A stretch of 64,000 nucleotides of DNA from Collinsella sp. AF08-23 (GTDB taxonomy: Bacteria > Actinomycetota > Coriobacteriia > Coriobacteriales > Coriobacteriaceae): positions 1 to 64,000 of the forward strand of contig NZ_QUHV01000002.1 in the NCBI RefSeq assembly GCF_003479805.1. Direction: 5' to 3'. The notes beneath the pieces are model-generated. The model was not told the DNA's origin. It saw only the letters and a program-made list of their open reading frames with translations, and made no database searches. Of the stretch, positions 52,089-61,491 are shown piece by piece. Position 1 is the stretch's first letter. The number at the start of each line of letters is the position of its first letter. The position numbers were made by a program, and so were the translations under genes.

Positions 52089-53381
52089 ATGCTCGACATC
52101 AAGTTTGTACGCGAGAACCCCGAGGTGCTCGACGTCGCCATGGCGAACCGCCAGGGCAGCTGGGACCGCGACCGCTTCTTCGCGCTCGATGAGGAGCGCC
52201 GCTCCGTCATCTCGCAGGTCGAGGACCTGCAGGCGACCCGCAACGCCGAATCCAAGAAGATCGGCATGCTCATGAAAGAGGGCAAGCGCGAGGAGGCCGA
52301 GGCCGCCAAGGAGGCCGTACGCCAGGTCAACGAGCAGATCGAGGGTCTCGCCGCCCGCCGCTCGGAGCTCGACGCCGAGGTCTCCGACTTCATGGCCCGC
52401 ATCCCCAACATTCCCTGCGAGGCGACCCCCGTGGGCAAGGACGAGAACGAGAACCCCGAGCGCCGTCGCGTGGGCGAGCCCCGCGACTTCGCCGCCGAGG
52501 GATTCGAGCCGAAGGCCCACTGGGATCTGGGCACCGAGACCGGTATCCTCGATTTCGACCGCGGCGCGAAGCTCTCCGGCGCCCGCTTCACCGTGCTCTC
52601 CGGTGCCGGCGCGACGCTCGACCGCGCGCTGCAGTGCTTCTTCCTCAACACCCACATCGCCCGTGGCTTCAAGGAGTTCATCCCGCCGGTGATCGTGAAC
52701 CGCGAGATCATGTACGGCACGGGCCAGCTGCCCAAGTTCGAGGACGATGCCTACCACACTGGCGAGGACCAGTTCTTGATCCCCACCGCTGAGGTCGCGC
52801 TCACCAATCTTCACGCCGGCGAGGTGCTCGATGCCTCCCAGCTGCCGCTGCGCTATACCGCCGGCACCCCGTGCTTCCGCGAGGAGGCCGGTTCCGCCGG
52901 TCGCGACACGCGCGGCATCATTCGCCAGCACCAGTTCACCAAGGTCGAGATGGTCAAGTTCGCCCGTCCGGAGGAGTCCGACGACGAGCTCGAGAGCATG
53001 GTGGCCGAGGCCGAGTACCTCCTGCAGCAGCTCGGCCTGCCCTATCGCGTGATCAGCCTGTGCACCGGTGACCTGGGCTTCTCTGCCCGTCAGACCTACG
53101 ATATCGAGGTTTGGCTGCCGAGCTATAACGCCTACAAGGAGATCTCCTCCTGCTCCAACTGCGGCGACTTCCAGGCCCGCCGTGCCAACATCAAGTACCG
53201 CGACCCCGAGAACTTCAAGGGCACGCGCTTCGTCCACACGCTCAACGGCTCCGGCCTGCCCACCGGTCGCACCATGGCCGCCATTATGGAGAACTATCAG
53301 AACGCCGACGGCTCCATCACGGTGCCCGAGGTTCTGCGCCCCTACATGGGCGGCATCGAGAAGATCGAGCCGCTGGCGTAG
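52089..53381 (+). CDS. serS: Serine--tRNA ligase
   Basis: Class II aminoacyl-tRNA synthetase charging tRNA-Ser and tRNA-Sec. The 430-residue protein has the N-terminal helical arm (about residues 30-100), then motif 2 around [19 protein letters not shown] and motif 3 [21 protein letters not shown] 52089 follows ACGGAGGA. A TATACT at 51971-51976 may be the -10 element; no T-box was found in the leader of about 110 bases. Confidence 0.96.
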   Translation: MLDIKFVRENPEVLDVAMANRQGSWDRDRFFALDEERRSVISQVEDLQATRNAESKKIGMLMKEGKREEAEAAKEAVRQVNEQIEGLAARRSELDAEVSDFMARIPNIPCEATPVGKDENENPERRRVGEPRDFAAEGFEPKAHWDLGTETGILDFDRGAKLSGARFTVLSGAGATLDRALQCFFLNTHIARGFKEFIPPVIVNREIMYGTGQLPKFEDDAYHTGEDQFLIPTAEVALTNLHAGEVLDASQLPLRYTAGTPCFREEAGSAGRDTRGIIRQHQFTKVEMVKFARPEESDDELESMVAEAEYLLQQLGLPYRVISLCTGDLGFSARQTYDIEVWLPSYNAYKEISSCSNCGDFQARRANIKYRDPENFKGTRFVHTLNGSGLPTGRTMAAIMENYQNADGSITVPEVLRPYMGGIEKIEPLA

Positions 53382-53567
53382 GGGGGCGGCCATCTTCTCC
53401 CATGGAGCGCCGGCGCGCCATATGCGCAACCAGCCCTTCACCGTTCGCATCGGCGCCCCAAGGAGGCCCGCGATGCTCGTATGGCCGTGGCCATCGGCGA
53501 ACGGCTCCGCAGCCCCTCCTCTTCAGCACCTCGCCGTATTGTGCCCTCAGGTCGCACGTCATGAAGA

Positions 53568-53603
53568 CGCCTCCCATTTCTCGTGTCCAAGAAATGGGAG
53601 GCG
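53568..53603. repeat. Perfect 14-bp hairpin in the serS-GH1 gap
   Basis: CGCCTCCCATTTCT (53568-53581) pairs perfectly with 53590-53603 across an 8-nt loop. No T-run follows in either direction. The rest of the 284-base gap (53382-53665) shows nothing else recognisable. Confidence 0.6.
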
Positions 53604-53665
53604 GTTCAGAAAACACGTGCCCGGGCGACCCGCTTTAAGGAGGTCGGGCAAAAGGGGCCCGTTCG

Positions 53666-55171
53666 CTAGCGCGTTGTGCCCTCATGTCGCGCGCGGATGA
53701 AGTCGCGGTACCAGGCGAAGCTGTCCTTCTTGATGCGCTCGAAGGACCCGTTGCCGTGGTTATCGGCATCCACGTACACCACGCCGTAGCGCTTCTCCAT
53801 CTCACAGCTGCCGGCGCTCACGATATCGATGACGCCCCACATGATGTAGCCGATCACGTCTACGCCGTCGGCGACCGCCTCGTCGATCTGCTCAAAGTGA
53901 CGTGCCAGGTAATCGACGCGGTACGGGTCGTGTACCACGGGCTTGCCGCCGCCGTCACGCTCAAGCACATCGCGGGCGCCCATGCCGTTCTCGGAAATGA
54001 AAATCGGCTTGCGCACACGGTCGTAGAGCTTGTTGAGCGCCGTGCGCAGGCCCACGGGGTCGATCTGCCAGCCCCACTCGGTGGCCTGCAGATACGGGTT
54101 CTTGACGGTGCACACGAGGTTGCCCGCGGTGTGCTCGGCCGTCTCGCTCGTGGAGCACACGCTCGACTGGTAGTATGAAATACTCGCAAAATCGCAGGTG
54201 TGGCGCTCTAGCAGCTCCAAGTCATCCTCGCCAAGCTCGATGAGGATGCCGTGCTCGGCAAAGAATCGGTCCATGTAGCCGGGGTAGTACCCGCGGGCGA
54301 GGACGTCTACCGCGAGCCACTGGTTGATCTGCTCCTCGCGGATTGTCTTGAGGTTGTCCTCGGGTGAGCAGGTGTGCGGGTAGTAGCAAAAGTCGGCCAC
54401 CATGCAACCGGACTGGCAGGCGGGAGCGATTTCACGCTGCATCTGGATAACGCGCGCGCTCGCTACGAACTGGTGGTGAAGTGACTGGAACACGTCGGAC
54501 TGGTTGTACTCGCCGTCCTCGGGCTTAATGAGGCCCACGCCGTTCCAGGGGCTAAAGTAGCCCGCGTTGATCTCGTTGAACGGCAGGTAATAATCGATGG
54601 CGTCGCCCCAGCGCTCGAACACCACGCGCGCAAAGCGCGCGTACAGGTCGATGAGCGCTCGGTTGGTCCAGCCTCCATAGGCTTCGACCAGGTGCAAGGG
54701 CAGGGCATAGTGCGTGAGCGTGAGGAACACTTTCATGCCCGCCTTGCGCACGGCGGAGAACACACGGTCGTAGTAGGCGAGCCCCTCGGGATTCGGCTCG
54801 GGCTCATCGCCCATGGGGAACAGGCGTGCCCAGCTGATTGAAAACCGGTAGATGTCTATGCCGAGTTCCTGCAGCAGGGCGATGTCCTCCTCCAGATGAT
54901 GGTAGCCGTCCGATGCCGTGCGGAAAGGATAGGCGCCCCGGGTATCAGTCTTGGCGCGCTCGACAGCCGAGCGAGTGAGCAGGCGGGTTGCCGTGGTGGC
55001 ATCGCTCGTGCGCGGCAGGTAGGGGCGCACATCCTGTGTGTCGAGCCCCTTGCCGCCGGCGGCAAAAGCTCCCTCGTACTGACTGCTCGCCGTGGCGCCG
55101 CCCCACAAGAGTGCGCGCGAGGACGCCGGTCGAGGCAGGGAGGTGAGTTTGCGATCGCGCTCGGCTAGCAT
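53666..55171 (-). CDS. GH1 family glycosidase (6-phospho-beta-glucosidase type)
   Basis: Retaining beta-glycosidase of 501 residues. LLWGGATASSQYEGAF opens the domain, YRFSISWARLFP follows, the acid/base Glu is in PFNEINAGYF and the nucleophile Glu in PIFISENGMG. The late SCEMEKRYGVVYVD with Ser and Lys suggests a phosphorylated substrate, as in BglA. ATG 55171 lies inside the end of murQ. Its position behind murQ and EIIA suggests it cleaves a PTS-imported, 6-phosphorylated disaccharide. Confidence 0.92.
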   Translation of the reverse strand: MLAERDRKLTSLPRPASSRALLWGGATASSQYEGAFAAGGKGLDTQDVRPYLPRTSDATTATRLLTRSAVERAKTDTRGAYPFRTASDGYHHLEEDIALLQELGIDIYRFSISWARLFPMGDEPEPNPEGLAYYDRVFSAVRKAGMKVFLTLTHYALPLHLVEAYGGWTNRALIDLYARFARVVFERWGDAIDYYLPFNEINAGYFSPWNGVGLIKPEDGEYNQSDVFQSLHHQFVASARVIQMQREIAPACQSGCMVADFCYYPHTCSPEDNLKTIREEQINQWLAVDVLARGYYPGYMDRFFAEHGILIELGEDDLELLERHTCDFASISYYQSSVCSTSETAEHTAGNLVCTVKNPYLQATEWGWQIDPVGLRTALNKLYDRVRKPIFISENGMGARDVLERDGGGKPVVHDPYRVDYLARHFEQIDEAVADGVDVIGYIMWGVIDIVSAGSCEMEKRYGVVYVDADNHGNGSFERIKKDSFAWYRDFIRARHEGTTR

Positions 55172-56073
55172 GCGGAGCGCCCTTCGAGTGCCTGGCGAAC
55201 ATGGCCGTTCGAGGCGGAAAGTGCTTCGGCCGCCTGAGCGGCGGGCAGGTTGAGCAGGATGCTCGTGACGGCGAGCTTGACGCTGCCGTTCGCCTCCTCG
55301 AGGGCGGCAGCTGCCGCCTCGGGCGTGCAACCGCAAGCCTCGATCACGATGTTACGTGCGCGTGCGTGGAGCTTCTGGTTGGTTTGCTTCACATCGACCA
55401 TGAGGTTTTGGTACACCTTGCCGGTGAGCGTCATGGCGCCGGTCGAGATCATGTTGAGCACCAGCTTTTGAGCGGTACCGGCCTTGAGGCGGGTAGAGCC
55501 GGTGAGAACTTCCGGGCCCGTTACGGGTTCGATGGCGAGCTCCGCCACCTCTCCGATGCGCGATGTGGGCACGCAGGCTACGGCCGCCGTCTTGCAGCCG
55601 AGCTCGCGCGCGTAGGTGAGGCCGCCGATCACGTACGGCGTGCGGCCGCTCGCGGCGAGGCCCACCACGAAGTCACGCTCGCACAGGTCGATCGCGCGTA
55701 GATCGCCCTCGCCCTGGGAGGTGTCGTCCTCGGCGCCTTCGCGGGCTTTGACGAACGCGTCCTCGCCGCCGGCGATGAGGCCGACCACCAGGTCGCTGTC
55801 GACGCCGAACGTGGGCGGGCACTCCACCGCGTCGAGCACGCCCAAGCGCCCGCTTGTTCCCGCGCCCAGGTAGATGATGCGGCCACCGTCGGCAAGACAC
55901 GAGGCGGCCCACTGGATCGCCTGCGCCACCTGCGGCAGCACGCACTCGACCGCCTTCACCGCGTTGGCGTCCTCGGCGTTCATGGCCTGCGCGATCTCAA
56001 GCGGGCTGAACGTGTCGAGCTCAAGGGTGAGCGGGTTGCGCTGTTCGGTGGTGAGTTTGGAGAGGTCTACCAT
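55165..56073 (-). CDS. murQ: N-acetylmuramic acid 6-phosphate etherase
   Basis: Removes D-lactate from MurNAc-6-phosphate, giving GlcNAc-6-phosphate, the key step of muramic acid salvage. The 302-residue SIS-domain protein carries IIYLGAGTSGRLGVLDAVE, GLAASGRTPYVIGGL, and STRLKAGTAQKLVLNM. VKQTNQKLHARARNIV leads to a C-terminal helical domain. It lies 14 bases after EIIA and overlaps the GH1 gene, so all three are one leftward operon. Confidence 0.97.
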   Translation of the reverse strand: MVDLSKLTTEQRNPLTLELDTFSPLEIAQAMNAEDANAVKAVECVLPQVAQAIQWAASCLADGGRIIYLGAGTSGRLGVLDAVECPPTFGVDSDLVVGLIAGGEDAFVKAREGAEDDTSQGEGDLRAIDLCERDFVVGLAASGRTPYVIGGLTYARELGCKTAAVACVPTSRIGEVAELAIEPVTGPEVLTGSTRLKAGTAQKLVLNMISTGAMTLTGKVYQNLMVDVKQTNQKLHARARNIVIEACGCTPEAAAAALEEANGSVKLAVTSILLNLPAAQAAEALSASNGHVRQALEGRSAC

Positions 56074-56087
56074 TTTTTGAGCGTCCT

Positions 56088-56423
56088 TTACTGGTTGAGG
56101 TTGCCCATGGCCTGATACATCTCGATCATCTCGGCGATGAGCTCCTTGGCGAGGATGGCGGTCATGAGATGGTCTTGCGCATGCACAAGCATCACGTTGA
56201 CCTCAGTGTGGTTGCCGCTCGCCTCTTTGGTGAGCAGGGAGGTCTGGATGTGATGCGCCTCGAGCACCGACGCCTCCGCCTGCTCGATGAGCTCCTTCGC
56301 GCCGGCGAAGTCGCCCTGCTTGGCGAGCGCGAGCGCCTCGTAGGCCTTGCTGCGTGCATCGCCCGCCTGCGCGATCAGGCCAAAGGCGATCATCTCGGGG
56401 GAGGTCTCGGTCGGCTCGTTCAT
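56088..56423 (-). CDS. PTS EIIA component, lactose/cellobiose family (muropeptide locus)
   Basis: Phosphocarrier of 111 residues with His81 in VMLVHAQDHLMTAILA, and AGDARSKAYEALALAKQGD matching the family. It heads the leftward operon with murQ and GH1. The matching EIIB and EIIC are divergent at 57681 and 58038, so this PTS is split across the two operons. A GAAAGGCCC Shine-Dalgarno precedes the ATG. Confidence 0.93.
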   Translation of the reverse strand: MNEPTETSPEMIAFGLIAQAGDARSKAYEALALAKQGDFAGAKELIEQAEASVLEAHHIQTSLLTKEASGNHTEVNVMLVHAQDHLMTAILAKELIAEMIEMYQAMGNLNQ

Positions 56424-56590
56424 GTGAGGGGCCTTTCTTTGGGGTGTGCATTACTATCCCGCATGCGGGTTCGTGTTGAAGATAGACCATGCGCAAAACT
56501 CCGACAAGGACGGTCGAAGGCGAGTCAAACGCTGTGGCCCCATCCGGCGCTCACATGTTTCGTCATGGCATCTACCATAACGAAACCGCA

Positions 56591-56718
56591 CGTAAACGGT
56601 GGTATAGGCAAAATCGTTCACCGACTTTTCCGATTGCACGCTAGCGGGTTGCTTTTGCCGTTGAGGGTAAAACATGTCACGCGAGTCCTCCACAGCCGGC
56701 GATTTTCAACCGTTTACG
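56591..56718. promoter_or_regulatory. Inverted pair of 10-bp motifs in the murQ/murR divergent region
   Basis: CGTAAACGGT at 56591-56600 and its exact complement at 56709-56718 are 118 bp apart, within the 399-base gap between the divergent operons. They are candidate half-sites for the MurR/RpiR-type regulator. Confidence 0.4.
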
Positions 56719-56732
56719 GCCCATTCGTGTCA

Positions 56733-56751
56733 GAAATTGAAATTAAATTTC
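56733..56751. promoter_or_regulatory. Candidate RpiR-type operator
   Basis: GAAATT and AATTTC, exact complements, flank a 7-base AT-rich centre, just upstream of the rightward promoter. AT-rich palindromes of this kind are usual targets of RpiR-family proteins. Confidence 0.4.
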
Positions 56752-56768
56752 TTGTACCATGCTTATAG

Positions 56769-56796
56769 CTGACAAATAATTTTCACTATCTACAAT
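56769..56796 (+). promoter_or_regulatory. Promoter of the murR operon
   Basis: CTGACA (56769-56774) and TACAAT (56791-56796) are 16 bp apart, and the murR start lies about 26 bases beyond. Confidence 0.5.
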
Positions 56797-56822
56797 GGCC
56801 TTACAGGTTGGAGGTACGCCCC

Positions 56823-57668
56823 ATGGCAAGCCTACTGGTACGTTTAAAGCAGCATAAGGACAGCGCAAGCCCGGCTGAGCGCGACTTGATCGGGAGGATT
56901 CTCGAGGCACCCGGAGAGATCTCTGGGCTGAGCATCCACGAGCTGGCGGCATACACGTTCGCCTCCCCGTCGACCATCACCCGTATGTGTAAAAAGCTGG
57001 GCCTCAAGGGATATAAGGAGTTCCAACGTTTTCTCATATACGATCTAGCGCTTCTACGTGAGAACGAGTTGTCCAAGATCGACGATCTGGCGCCCACCGA
57101 CACGACGCGGCAGACCATCGAGAAGGTCACGAGGGGCAACGTCGACTCGTTGCGCTTGGTGGGCAAACTCAACGATCCCGAGGTGTACGACACATGCGTT
57201 GACCTTATGGAAGCCGCGCGCACCATCAACCTGTTCGGGATGGGGGCATCGCTGCTCTCAGCTCGCGACCTGCACTACAAACTCTTGAGGATTGGGGTGA
57301 ACTGCAACCTGATTGACGACTGGCATGGGCAGTTGCTGTATGCCTCGAATAGCGGTCCGGATGACCTCTCGATTGCGATTAGCTATTCGGGTTCGACCGA
57401 TGAGGTTAACACGTGTGCGCGCTTGGCTCACGAGCGAGGTGGCAAGGTGATCGCCATCACCGGCGCTGGCTTTGAGTCTGAGCTCACGCGCAGCGCCGAC
57501 CAGATCCTCTTTGTCGGATCGACCGAACCGCTCATGCGCTCCGCCGCCATGGCATCGCGCATCGGCCAGCTGGGAGTCATCGATATCCTATTCAAATCAT
57601 TCGTCAATCGCAACTATGAGCGCTTTTCGGAGGTATTGGAGAAAAACCAGATCCGAAAGCACCAGTGA
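56823..57668 (+). CDS. MurR/RpiR-family transcriptional regulator
   Basis: A 281-residue regulator. The N-terminal HTH domain (about 1-75) has LSIHELAAYTFASPSTITRM and KKLGLKGYKEFQRFL. The C-terminal SIS domain (about 110-260) has INLFGMGASLLSARDLHYKL and IAISYSGSTDEVNTCARLA and should bind a sugar phosphate, MurNAc-6-phosphate in E. coli MurR. ATG 56823 follows GGAGG by eight bases. It is first in the rightward operon and probably controls both directions. Confidence 0.93.
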   Translation: MASLLVRLKQHKDSASPAERDLIGRILEAPGEISGLSIHELAAYTFASPSTITRMCKKLGLKGYKEFQRFLIYDLALLRENELSKIDDLAPTDTTRQTIEKVTRGNVDSLRLVGKLNDPEVYDTCVDLMEAARTINLFGMGASLLSARDLHYKLLRIGVNCNLIDDWHGQLLYASNSGPDDLSIAISYSGSTDEVNTCARLAHERGGKVIAITGAGFESELTRSADQILFVGSTEPLMRSAAMASRIGQLGVIDILFKSFVNRNYERFSEVLEKNQIRKHQ

Positions 57669-57680
57669 AAGGTGGTTACC

Positions 57681-57983
57681 ATGAAGGACTACAAGATCCT
57701 GCTCGTCTGTTCCGGTGGCATGTCCACCACCATCTTGATGACCAAGATGCAGAAGTACGCGGAGGAGAAGGGCTTTGGCCTCAAGGTCGATGCCTGCGCC
57801 ATGGGCGTGTGCCAGGACAAGGCACCCGAGTACGACGTCATCCTGCTCGGCCCGCAGATCGCCTATCAGAAGGGCGGCATCGCCGCCAAGGTGTCCATCC
57901 CGGTTGCCGCCATGCAGCCCCAGGATTACGCGATGGCTCGCTGCGAGAACATCTTCAAGCAGGTCGATGAGATTTTGAGCTAA
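57681..57983 (+). CDS. PTS EIIB component, lactose/cellobiose (chitobiose) family
   Basis: A 100-residue cytosolic EIIB with phospho-Cys10 in KILLVCSGGMSTTILM, then DACAMGVC and YDVILLGPQIAYQ, typical of the family. ATG 57681 follows GAAAGGTGG; the frame begins nine bases earlier at a GTG. It works with EIIA at 56088-56423 and EIIC at 58038. Confidence 0.94.
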   Translation: MKDYKILLVCSGGMSTTILMTKMQKYAEEKGFGLKVDACAMGVCQDKAPEYDVILLGPQIAYQKGGIAAKVSIPVAAMQPQDYAMARCENIFKQVDEILS

Positions 57984-58037
57984 GGCCCACGTGCGCTCGG
58001 CAGTCGAGTGCCCTTGAGTAAGAAAGGATGCGAACAC

Positions 58038-59351
58038 ATGGACAAATTCCAAGCGTTCCTCGATAGGTCTCTCGGGCCTATCATGAGCAAGCTCGGTGGA
58101 AACCGCTATCTGCTTGCCGTGCGCGACGGCGTTGTTTCCGCGCTGCCGCTCATCATCGTTGGCTCGTTCTTCTTGATCGTTGCCATGCCGCCGCTGCCCC
58201 AGGACTGGGAGATCTACAAGTTCCTGTCCGGCAACGCGGCCACGATTCTGCTGCCCTACCGCATGACCATGTACATCATGGCGCTCTACGCGGTCTTTGG
58301 CATGGGTAACAGCCTCGCCCGTTCTTACAACCTGGACGGCGTTTCGGGCGGTATCCTGTCCGTCATGGCGTTCCTGCTGACCTTCACCCCGGTCAACGTT
58401 GCCGCTGAGGCCGAGGCTGGCGTTGCCGGCTTTGTGCTGCCCATGGCCAACCTGGGTGGCGGCGGCCTGTTCGTGGGCATGATCGTGACCTTCATCGCGA
58501 TTAACGTGTTCCGTTTCACGAACAACTCCAAGTTCAAGATCACCATGCCCGAGCAGGTTCCCCCGTCGGTTGCTCGCTCCTTCGAGGCCCTTACGCCCAC
58601 GCTCATCGTGATCTTGATCATCGGCTCGCTCACGTACTTCGTGGGCTTCAACTGGCACACCGCGGTCTCCACGCTGATCGCTCCGCTCGTGAGCGCCACC
58701 GACACCCTTCCGGGTGTCCTGCTCATCGTCTTCCTTACCTGCTTCTTCTGGTTCTTCGGCATCCACGGCGTGTCCATTGTGGGCTCCATTGCCCGTCCGC
58801 TGTGGCTGACCCTGCTTGAGCAGAACGCCAACGCCGTCGCCGCTGGTGCTGCCGGTACCGCCCTGCCCGCCATCTCCGCCGAGCCCTTTTATCAGTGGTT
58901 CATTTGGATTGGCGGCTCGGGTTGCACCATCGGCCTCGCGCTGCTGCTCGTGACCGTCTGCCGCTCCAAGTACCTCAAGGATCTTGGCCGTCTGGCCGTC
59001 GTTCCGGCGATCTTCAACATCAACGAGCCCCTGATCTTCGGTACGCCCATCGTGCTGAATCTCACCCTCGCGATCCCGTTCATCGTGACGCCCATGGTCT
59101 GCGCCGTCATCGCTTGGGTCGTGACCTCCATGGGTCTCGTGAACCAGGTGATCGTGACCGCCCCGTGGACCCTGCCCGGGCCTATCGGTGCCTACCTGGC
59201 CACCGGAGGCGACTGGCGTGCCTCGGTGCTGTGCATTGTCCTGATCATCATTTCCGTCCTCTGCTATCTGCCGTTTGTCAAGATGTACGACAAGCAGCAG
59301 CTCAAGGAGGAGGGTTCGCTCGAGGAGCAGCCCGCCGCCGACGTCGCGTAG
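58038..59351 (+). CDS. PTS EIIC permease, cellobiose/chitobiose family
   Basis: Membrane sugar permease of 437 residues with about ten helices. The hallmark segments are GGNRYLLAVRDGVVSALPLI, HGVSIVGSIARPLWLTLLEQ and FNINEPLIFGTPIVLN. The Lac-family type imports disaccharides such as cellobiose, chitobiose or lactose. Here the neighbours (murQ, mupG, murR) point to a MurNAc-containing disaccharide. ATG 58038 follows GAAAGGATG. A terminator-like hairpin at 59387-59430 separates it from mupG. Confidence 0.93.
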   Translation: MDKFQAFLDRSLGPIMSKLGGNRYLLAVRDGVVSALPLIIVGSFFLIVAMPPLPQDWEIYKFLSGNAATILLPYRMTMYIMALYAVFGMGNSLARSYNLDGVSGGILSVMAFLLTFTPVNVAAEAEAGVAGFVLPMANLGGGGLFVGMIVTFIAINVFRFTNNSKFKITMPEQVPPSVARSFEALTPTLIVILIIGSLTYFVGFNWHTAVSTLIAPLVSATDTLPGVLLIVFLTCFFWFFGIHGVSIVGSIARPLWLTLLEQNANAVAAGAAGTALPAISAEPFYQWFIWIGGSGCTIGLALLLVTVCRSKYLKDLGRLAVVPAIFNINEPLIFGTPIVLNLTLAIPFIVTPMVCAVIAWVVTSMGLVNQVIVTAPWTLPGPIGAYLATGGDWRASVLCIVLIIISVLCYLPFVKMYDKQQLKEEGSLEEQPAADVA

Positions 59352-59386
59352 CGCGAGCGATAACGTGACCGCTGTGTAGCCATCGC

Positions 59387-59430
59387 ACGGGTCCCGGGCA
59401 CAAGGTAGCTCGGGACCCGTTATTGTTTTG
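59387..59430 (+). terminator. Terminator-like hairpin between EIIC and mupG
   Basis: ACGGGTCCCG (59387-59396) pairs perfectly with 59411-59420 and is followed by TATTGTTTT. The interrupted T-run suggests partial termination, lowering expression of the enzymes relative to the permease. Confidence 0.65.
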
Positions 59431-59480
59431 AACCTCGTAGGCGCGCCGTGCGGCTCGCCCGCATAGACGAAAGGAACCTC

Positions 59481-60575
59481 ATGAAGCGCTTGGGTATCTC
59501 CATCTATCCGGAAAAGGCCACCAGGGAAGAAACGTTCGCCTATATGGAGCGCGCGGCCAAGGCGGGTTTCTCGCGGATCTTTAGCTGTTTGCTTTCGGTC
59601 GAAGATGACCGCGAGACGCTCAAGCGCGATTACATCGAGATGAACAATCGCGCACACGAGCTGGGTTTTGAGGTCATGCTCGACTGCAATCCGCGCGTGT
59701 TCGACGAGCTTGGCGTGTCGTATAAGGACCTATCGTTCTTCAAGGAGATCGGCGCGGACGGCATTCGCCTGGATATGGGCTTTAGTGGCAGCGAGGAATC
59801 GCTCATGACGTTCAACCCGCAAGGGTTGCTCGTCGAGATTAACATGAGCAACGACACCCACTACGTGGACACCATCATGGATTATTGTCCCGACACGAAT
59901 CACCTGGTGGGGTGTCACAACTTCTATCCACACAACTACTCCGGCCTCACGCTGGAGCACTTTACCAAGTGCACCGAGAACTTCCGCCGCCATGGCTTGC
60001 AGACGGCCGCGTTCGTAACGTCCCAGGCGAGTGGTACGTTTGCCAACTGGCCCGTGACCGACGGTCTGCCCACGCTTGAGATGCACCGGCACCTGCCGCT
60101 GCACCTGCAGGTGGAGCACTTCATCTCCATGGGCACCATCGACGACGTCATCATCTCGAACTGCTATCCGAGCGATGAGGAGCTCGCTATTTTGAAGGAC
60201 CTGCCGCGCAACCTCGTGTGCTTTGACGTTGAACTCATCGAGGGTCTGCCCGAGGTCGAGCGCTCCATCGTGCTCGACGAGCTACACTTCAACCGCGGCG
60301 ATGTCTCGGTCAACTTTCTGCGCTCCACGCAGAGTCGCGTCAAGTACAAGGGCCACGAGTTCAAGGTCCTCAACGCCCCTGCCACAATCCGTCGCGGCGA
60401 CGTGGTCATCGAGAGCAGTGAATACGGTCATTATGCCGGTGAGCTGCAGATCGCCCTTTCCGATATGGAGAACAGCGGCAAGAGCTCCGTGGTGGGCCAC
60501 GTGCCCGACATCGAGCACTTCCTGCTCGATACGATTCGCCCGTGGCAGAAGTTCCGCTTTAGGGAGGCGTGCTAG
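59481..60575 (+). CDS. mupG: MupG-family 6-phospho-N-acetylmuramidase (DUF871)
   Basis: Resembles the DUF871 family, whose Staphylococcus aureus member MupG cleaves MurNAc-6P-beta-1,4-GlcNAc to MurNAc-6P and GlcNAc. The 364-residue protein has a TIM barrel (LGISIYPEKATREETFAYME, GFEVMLDCNPRVFDELG, IRLDMGFSGSEESLM, CHNFYPHNYSGLTLEHF). A smaller C-terminal domain ends VVGHVPDIEHFLLDTIRPWQ. ATG 59481 follows GAAAGGAAC. Its presence with murQ and a disaccharide-type PTS is strong context for this reaction. Confidence 0.9.
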   Translation: MKRLGISIYPEKATREETFAYMERAAKAGFSRIFSCLLSVEDDRETLKRDYIEMNNRAHELGFEVMLDCNPRVFDELGVSYKDLSFFKEIGADGIRLDMGFSGSEESLMTFNPQGLLVEINMSNDTHYVDTIMDYCPDTNHLVGCHNFYPHNYSGLTLEHFTKCTENFRRHGLQTAAFVTSQASGTFANWPVTDGLPTLEMHRHLPLHLQVEHFISMGTIDDVIISNCYPSDEELAILKDLPRNLVCFDVELIEGLPEVERSIVLDELHFNRGDVSVNFLRSTQSRVKYKGHEFKVLNAPATIRRGDVVIESSEYGHYAGELQIALSDMENSGKSSVVGHVPDIEHFLLDTIRPWQKFRFREAC

Positions 60576-60577
60576 GC

Positions 60578-61483
60578 ATGCAGTGGATCGGCGTGGACGG
60601 CGGGGGTACCAAGACTCTGTTCGAGCTGTACGACAACGACATGAACATGCTGCAGCAGCTGCGCCTGCCCACGTGCCACGCCGGTCAGGTGGGCTACGAC
60701 GGCATGCGCGCGGTGCTCGCCGAGGGCGTGGAGGCGCTCGCGGCGGCAGCTGGTGACGAGGTGGGCATTGGCTTTGGCCTAGCGGGCTACGGTCAGGACC
60801 CCCGCATCCGCGCCTCGATCGAGGAGGTCGTGCGCGCGGTCGCCGGTGAGCGCCCATTCGAGCTGGTGAACGACGTGCGCGCCGCTTGGGCCTCGAGCCT
60901 CGCTGTGCGCGATGGCGTCGCGGTCATTTGCGGGACGGGCTCAATCGCCTACGCCGTCCGCGGCGAGCGGGAGCAGCGCGCCGGAGGCTGGGGCTATCAG
61001 ATCGGTGACGAGGGGAGCGGCTGGTGGATCGGCCGCGAGCTGCTGCGTCTGTTCAGCCGCCAAGCCGATGGACGCGATGAGCGAGGCACGCTGTTTGATG
61101 TCGTGATGGAGCGGCTGGGGCTTTCCGAGCCTTCCGACCTGATCCTGTACGTCCGTGATGAGCTGGGGGGCGAGCGCGCGAAGGTGGCATCGCTCACGAG
61201 CGTGATGCGTGACGCCGCTCTGGCGGGGGATCCCTTTGCATTGAACGTGTACGAGCGCGCGGCTTCCGAGTTGGCGCAAATCGCCTCCGCCGCCGTCGGG
61301 GGGTTGTTTGAGCACGGCGAGTACGTTCCCGTGGGGTATGTGGGCGGCGTGTTCGAGGGAGCGGGCGAGCTGCTGTTCTCGCCATTGCGCCGTGCGCTGC
61401 CCGAGGGCTTTGAGCTTGTCGAGCCGGTGTTCGGGCCTGCGGCGGGTCCCTGCCTGATCCTGCGCCAGCGACTTGGGGAGTAG
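60578..61483 (+). CDS. BadF/BcrA-type amino-sugar kinase (GlcNAc/MurNAc kinase, MurK-like)
   Basis: ATP-dependent sugar kinase of the BadF/BadG/BcrA family, 301 residues. WIGVDGGGTKTLFELYDND is the phosphate-1 loop, VNDVRAAW and VICGTGSIAYAVRG the central blocks, and GGWGYQIGDEGSGWWIGREL the family signature. VGGVFEGAGELLFSPLRRAL follows near the C-terminus. In this locus it would phosphorylate the GlcNAc set free by MupG, or free MurNAc. ATG 60578 follows GGGAGG by ten bases, right after mupG. Confidence 0.88.
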   Translation: MQWIGVDGGGTKTLFELYDNDMNMLQQLRLPTCHAGQVGYDGMRAVLAEGVEALAAAAGDEVGIGFGLAGYGQDPRIRASIEEVVRAVAGERPFELVNDVRAAWASSLAVRDGVAVICGTGSIAYAVRGEREQRAGGWGYQIGDEGSGWWIGRELLRLFSRQADGRDERGTLFDVVMERLGLSEPSDLILYVRDELGGERAKVASLTSVMRDAALAGDPFALNVYERAASELAQIASAAVGGLFEHGEYVPVGYVGGVFEGAGELLFSPLRRALPEGFELVEPVFGPAAGPCLILRQRLGE

Positions 61484-61491
61484 GAGGCGCC

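Noticed and set aside
53382..53665. Signal recognition particle RNA downstream of serS
   Set aside because: The GC-rich gap was checked because these genes are often neighbours, but the conserved SRP loop sequence is absent.
57597..59657. 686-residue open frame on the minus strand
   Set aside because: It is antisense to murR's end, EIIB and EIIC, rich in His/Gly/Asp/Arg as expected for the reverse of GC-rich codons, and shows no motif or ribosome binding site.
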